Assembly: GCF_002763455.1 (NCBI RefSeq) | Contig: NZ_NIXK01000005.1 | Coordinates: 62,001-126,000, forward strand | Direction: 5' to 3' | Length of the DNA stretch: 64,000 nucleotides | Origin: Lentibacillus sediminis | GTDB taxonomy: Bacteria > Bacillota > Bacilli > Bacillales > Amphibacillaceae | In this document: positions 61,772 through 64,000 of the stretch, piece by piece | Layout: the number at the start of each line of letters is the position of its first letter | How positions within the stretch are numbered: the stretch's first letter is position 1 | Position numbers and translations under genes: made by a program | The notes under the pieces: generated by a model | What the model saw: the letters and a program-made list of their open reading frames with translations, nothing else | Told to the model about the DNA's origin: nothing | The model's database searches: none

Positions 61772-61900
61772 TATTCTTAGTTCGGGCGTTCTTTACTTCA
61801 GTATACTATATAATATTTGGGTGGAAAGGTCAAATGGGACTTTTAAATTTATAAGTTAAAAAACACCAATCCATTGTTCTATAATTAAATTTCTGCCTGG

Positions 61901-62803
61901 CTATGAAAATTTTCTAACCGTTTCAAAGAAGTCTATTATAAAATCATAGAAATTTTTTTCTGTGGGAAGTAATTTTCGCTGACTAGGCGTAATAATCCCA
62001 ACTGTACGGGTTACTTGCTGTTCCATGATATGTAATTTGACTGTAGACCGTGGCAAATTTTCAATTAACGTAATCTCAGGGATCAAACTTACTCCTAGAC
62101 CTGCCGATACTAATCCTTTTATTGCATCTATATCCTCCCCCTCAAATGATACCTTGGGCTGGAACCCTTGAAATTGGCAAGCGCTGTCCACAATATCCCG
62201 AAGTATAAACCCCTCAGGAAATAAAACGAATGAATCATTTTTCAATTGACTGAGTTTAAGTAAGGTATTTTCAGCTAAAGGGTGATTAGATGGCAAGAGA
62301 GCGACGATTTCATCAACAAATAATATATCTGTTTTAATGTTTTTATTATGCTTTGGTACTGGTCCGATGAGCGCCATATCCATTTCGCCTTTTACAACGG
62401 CATCTACCAGCTGATGATAAGATCCTTGTTTGAGCTGAAATTTCACATGAGGGTAAGACTCTCGAAAGGCAGAGATGACATTTGGAAGCATGTAAGTAGC
62501 CAGACTGCTTGGAAAGCCAATTCGAATGGTACCACGATCCGGCTCTGTATATTCTTCTACTTCACGCTGCGCCGTTTCGATAACCTTCATGGCGTGCTGC
62601 ATATGCTCCAAAAAAATCCTCCCGATAGGGGTTAACTTTACATTTCTTCCTTCCCTTATAAACAAAGGAACTCCCAATTCTGATTCCAAATTAACAATCT
62701 GACGGCTAATGGCGGATTGTGCAACATGCAGATCATGAGCAGCCTCCGTTACATGCTCCCTTAAGGCTACTTCTATAAAATATTGGATTTGCTTTAATTC
62801 CAT
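61901..62803 (-). CDS. gltC: LysR-family regulator GltC of glutamate metabolism
   Basis: A 300-residue regulator, the same length as Bacillus subtilis GltC. The winged helix-turn-helix is EHVTEAAHDLHVAQSAISRQ then IVNLESELGVPLF (residues 15-47). The effector domain shows IRIGFPSSLATYMLPNVISA, FVLFPEGFILRDI and EGEDIDAIKGLVSAGLGVSL, close to GltC. In B. subtilis GltC activates gltAB and is linked to glutamate dehydrogenase RocG. Here it is divergent from gdhA, so it may control glutamate synthesis by GdhA instead. The start at 62803 has AGAAGGTG six bases upstream; a GTG three codons earlier is less likely. Confidence 0.87.
   Translation of the reverse strand: MELKQIQYFIEVALREHVTEAAHDLHVAQSAISRQIVNLESELGVPLFIREGRNVKLTPIGRIFLEHMQHAMKVIETAQREVEEYTEPDRGTIRIGFPSSLATYMLPNVISAFRESYPHVKFQLKQGSYHQLVDAVVKGEMDMALIGPVPKHNKNIKTDILFVDEIVALLPSNHPLAENTLLKLSQLKNDSFVLFPEGFILRDIVDSACQFQGFQPKVSFEGEDIDAIKGLVSAGLGVSLIPEITLIENLPRSTVKLHIMEQQVTRTVGIITPSQRKLLPTEKNFYDFIIDFFETVRKFS

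Positions 62804-64000
<1,197 letters not shown>

Overview
The window looks like the chromosome of a moderately low-GC, Gram-positive, probably spore-forming Bacillaceae bacterium. The evidence is strong AGGAGG-type ribosome sites with ATG, GTG and TTG starts, an AprX-type subtilase, RpiR-regulated sugar operons, SinR-box-like operators, a preQ1-I riboswitch upstream of queF, and a GltC/GdhA pair. A halotolerant genus such as Virgibacillus, Lentibacillus or Oceanobacillus is plausible, but the genus is my guess. No rRNA or tRNA gene, CRISPR array or integrase was seen.

Region 1 (1-12 kb) carries sugar-acid and amino-sugar genes. They are the end of a C4-acid-sugar kinase gene, a KdgT-type permease, a PrpR-like regulator with a degenerate AAA+ domain, a beta-lactamase-like serine hydrolase, an AprX protease, and an RpiR regulator beside nanE and a PTS EIICB gene. 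Next comes an operon of three exported helical proteins plus a Ser/Lys signal peptidase. Its upstream region contains several SinR-like boxes, so it is a candidate surface or matrix assembly operon.

Region 2 (12.3-23.5 kb) begins with a DHA3-type MFS exporter behind a 15-codon leader peptide and mutually exclusive hairpins, the layout of a ribosome-controlled attenuator. Three copies of a tiny two-peptide module follow (13.8-14.1, 14.5-14.9 and 22.7-23.1 kb). Each module has an antisense RNA whose terminator lies inside the lysine-rich 3' end of the first peptide gene, a type I toxin-antitoxin-like design. Two of the copies flank a gluconate/galactonate operon (gnd, gntK, kdgK, KDPG aldolase, dgoD, gntP, with a divergent RpiR regulator).

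Region 3 (26-59 kb) is an AT-richer defence island of about 33 kb. It contains vsr plus a DISARM-like operon (drmA, drmB, drmC, C5 methyltransferase) with two divergent SF1 helicases and no recognisable drmE. It also has a four-gene set of SNF2 helicase, DUF4391 protein, Mod and Res, a CBS-HEPN protein, and an McrBC-like pair beside a TPR/winged-helix protein and an unusual M20 peptidase fusion. Unknown ORFs, an lspA gene and a large ApeA-like HEPN protein flanked by inverted repeats complete it. The CBS-HEPN protein and the McrBC/TPR/M20 set are the best candidates for undescribed defence components.

Region 4 (59.4-64 kb) returns to housekeeping genes: a VUT/YhhQ-type queuosine-precursor transporter, queC, an IS200/IS605 tnpB remnant, and queF with its preQ1 riboswitch. 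The window closes with gltC divergent from gdhA, which runs off the end. All functional statements come from motif reading; no database search was run.
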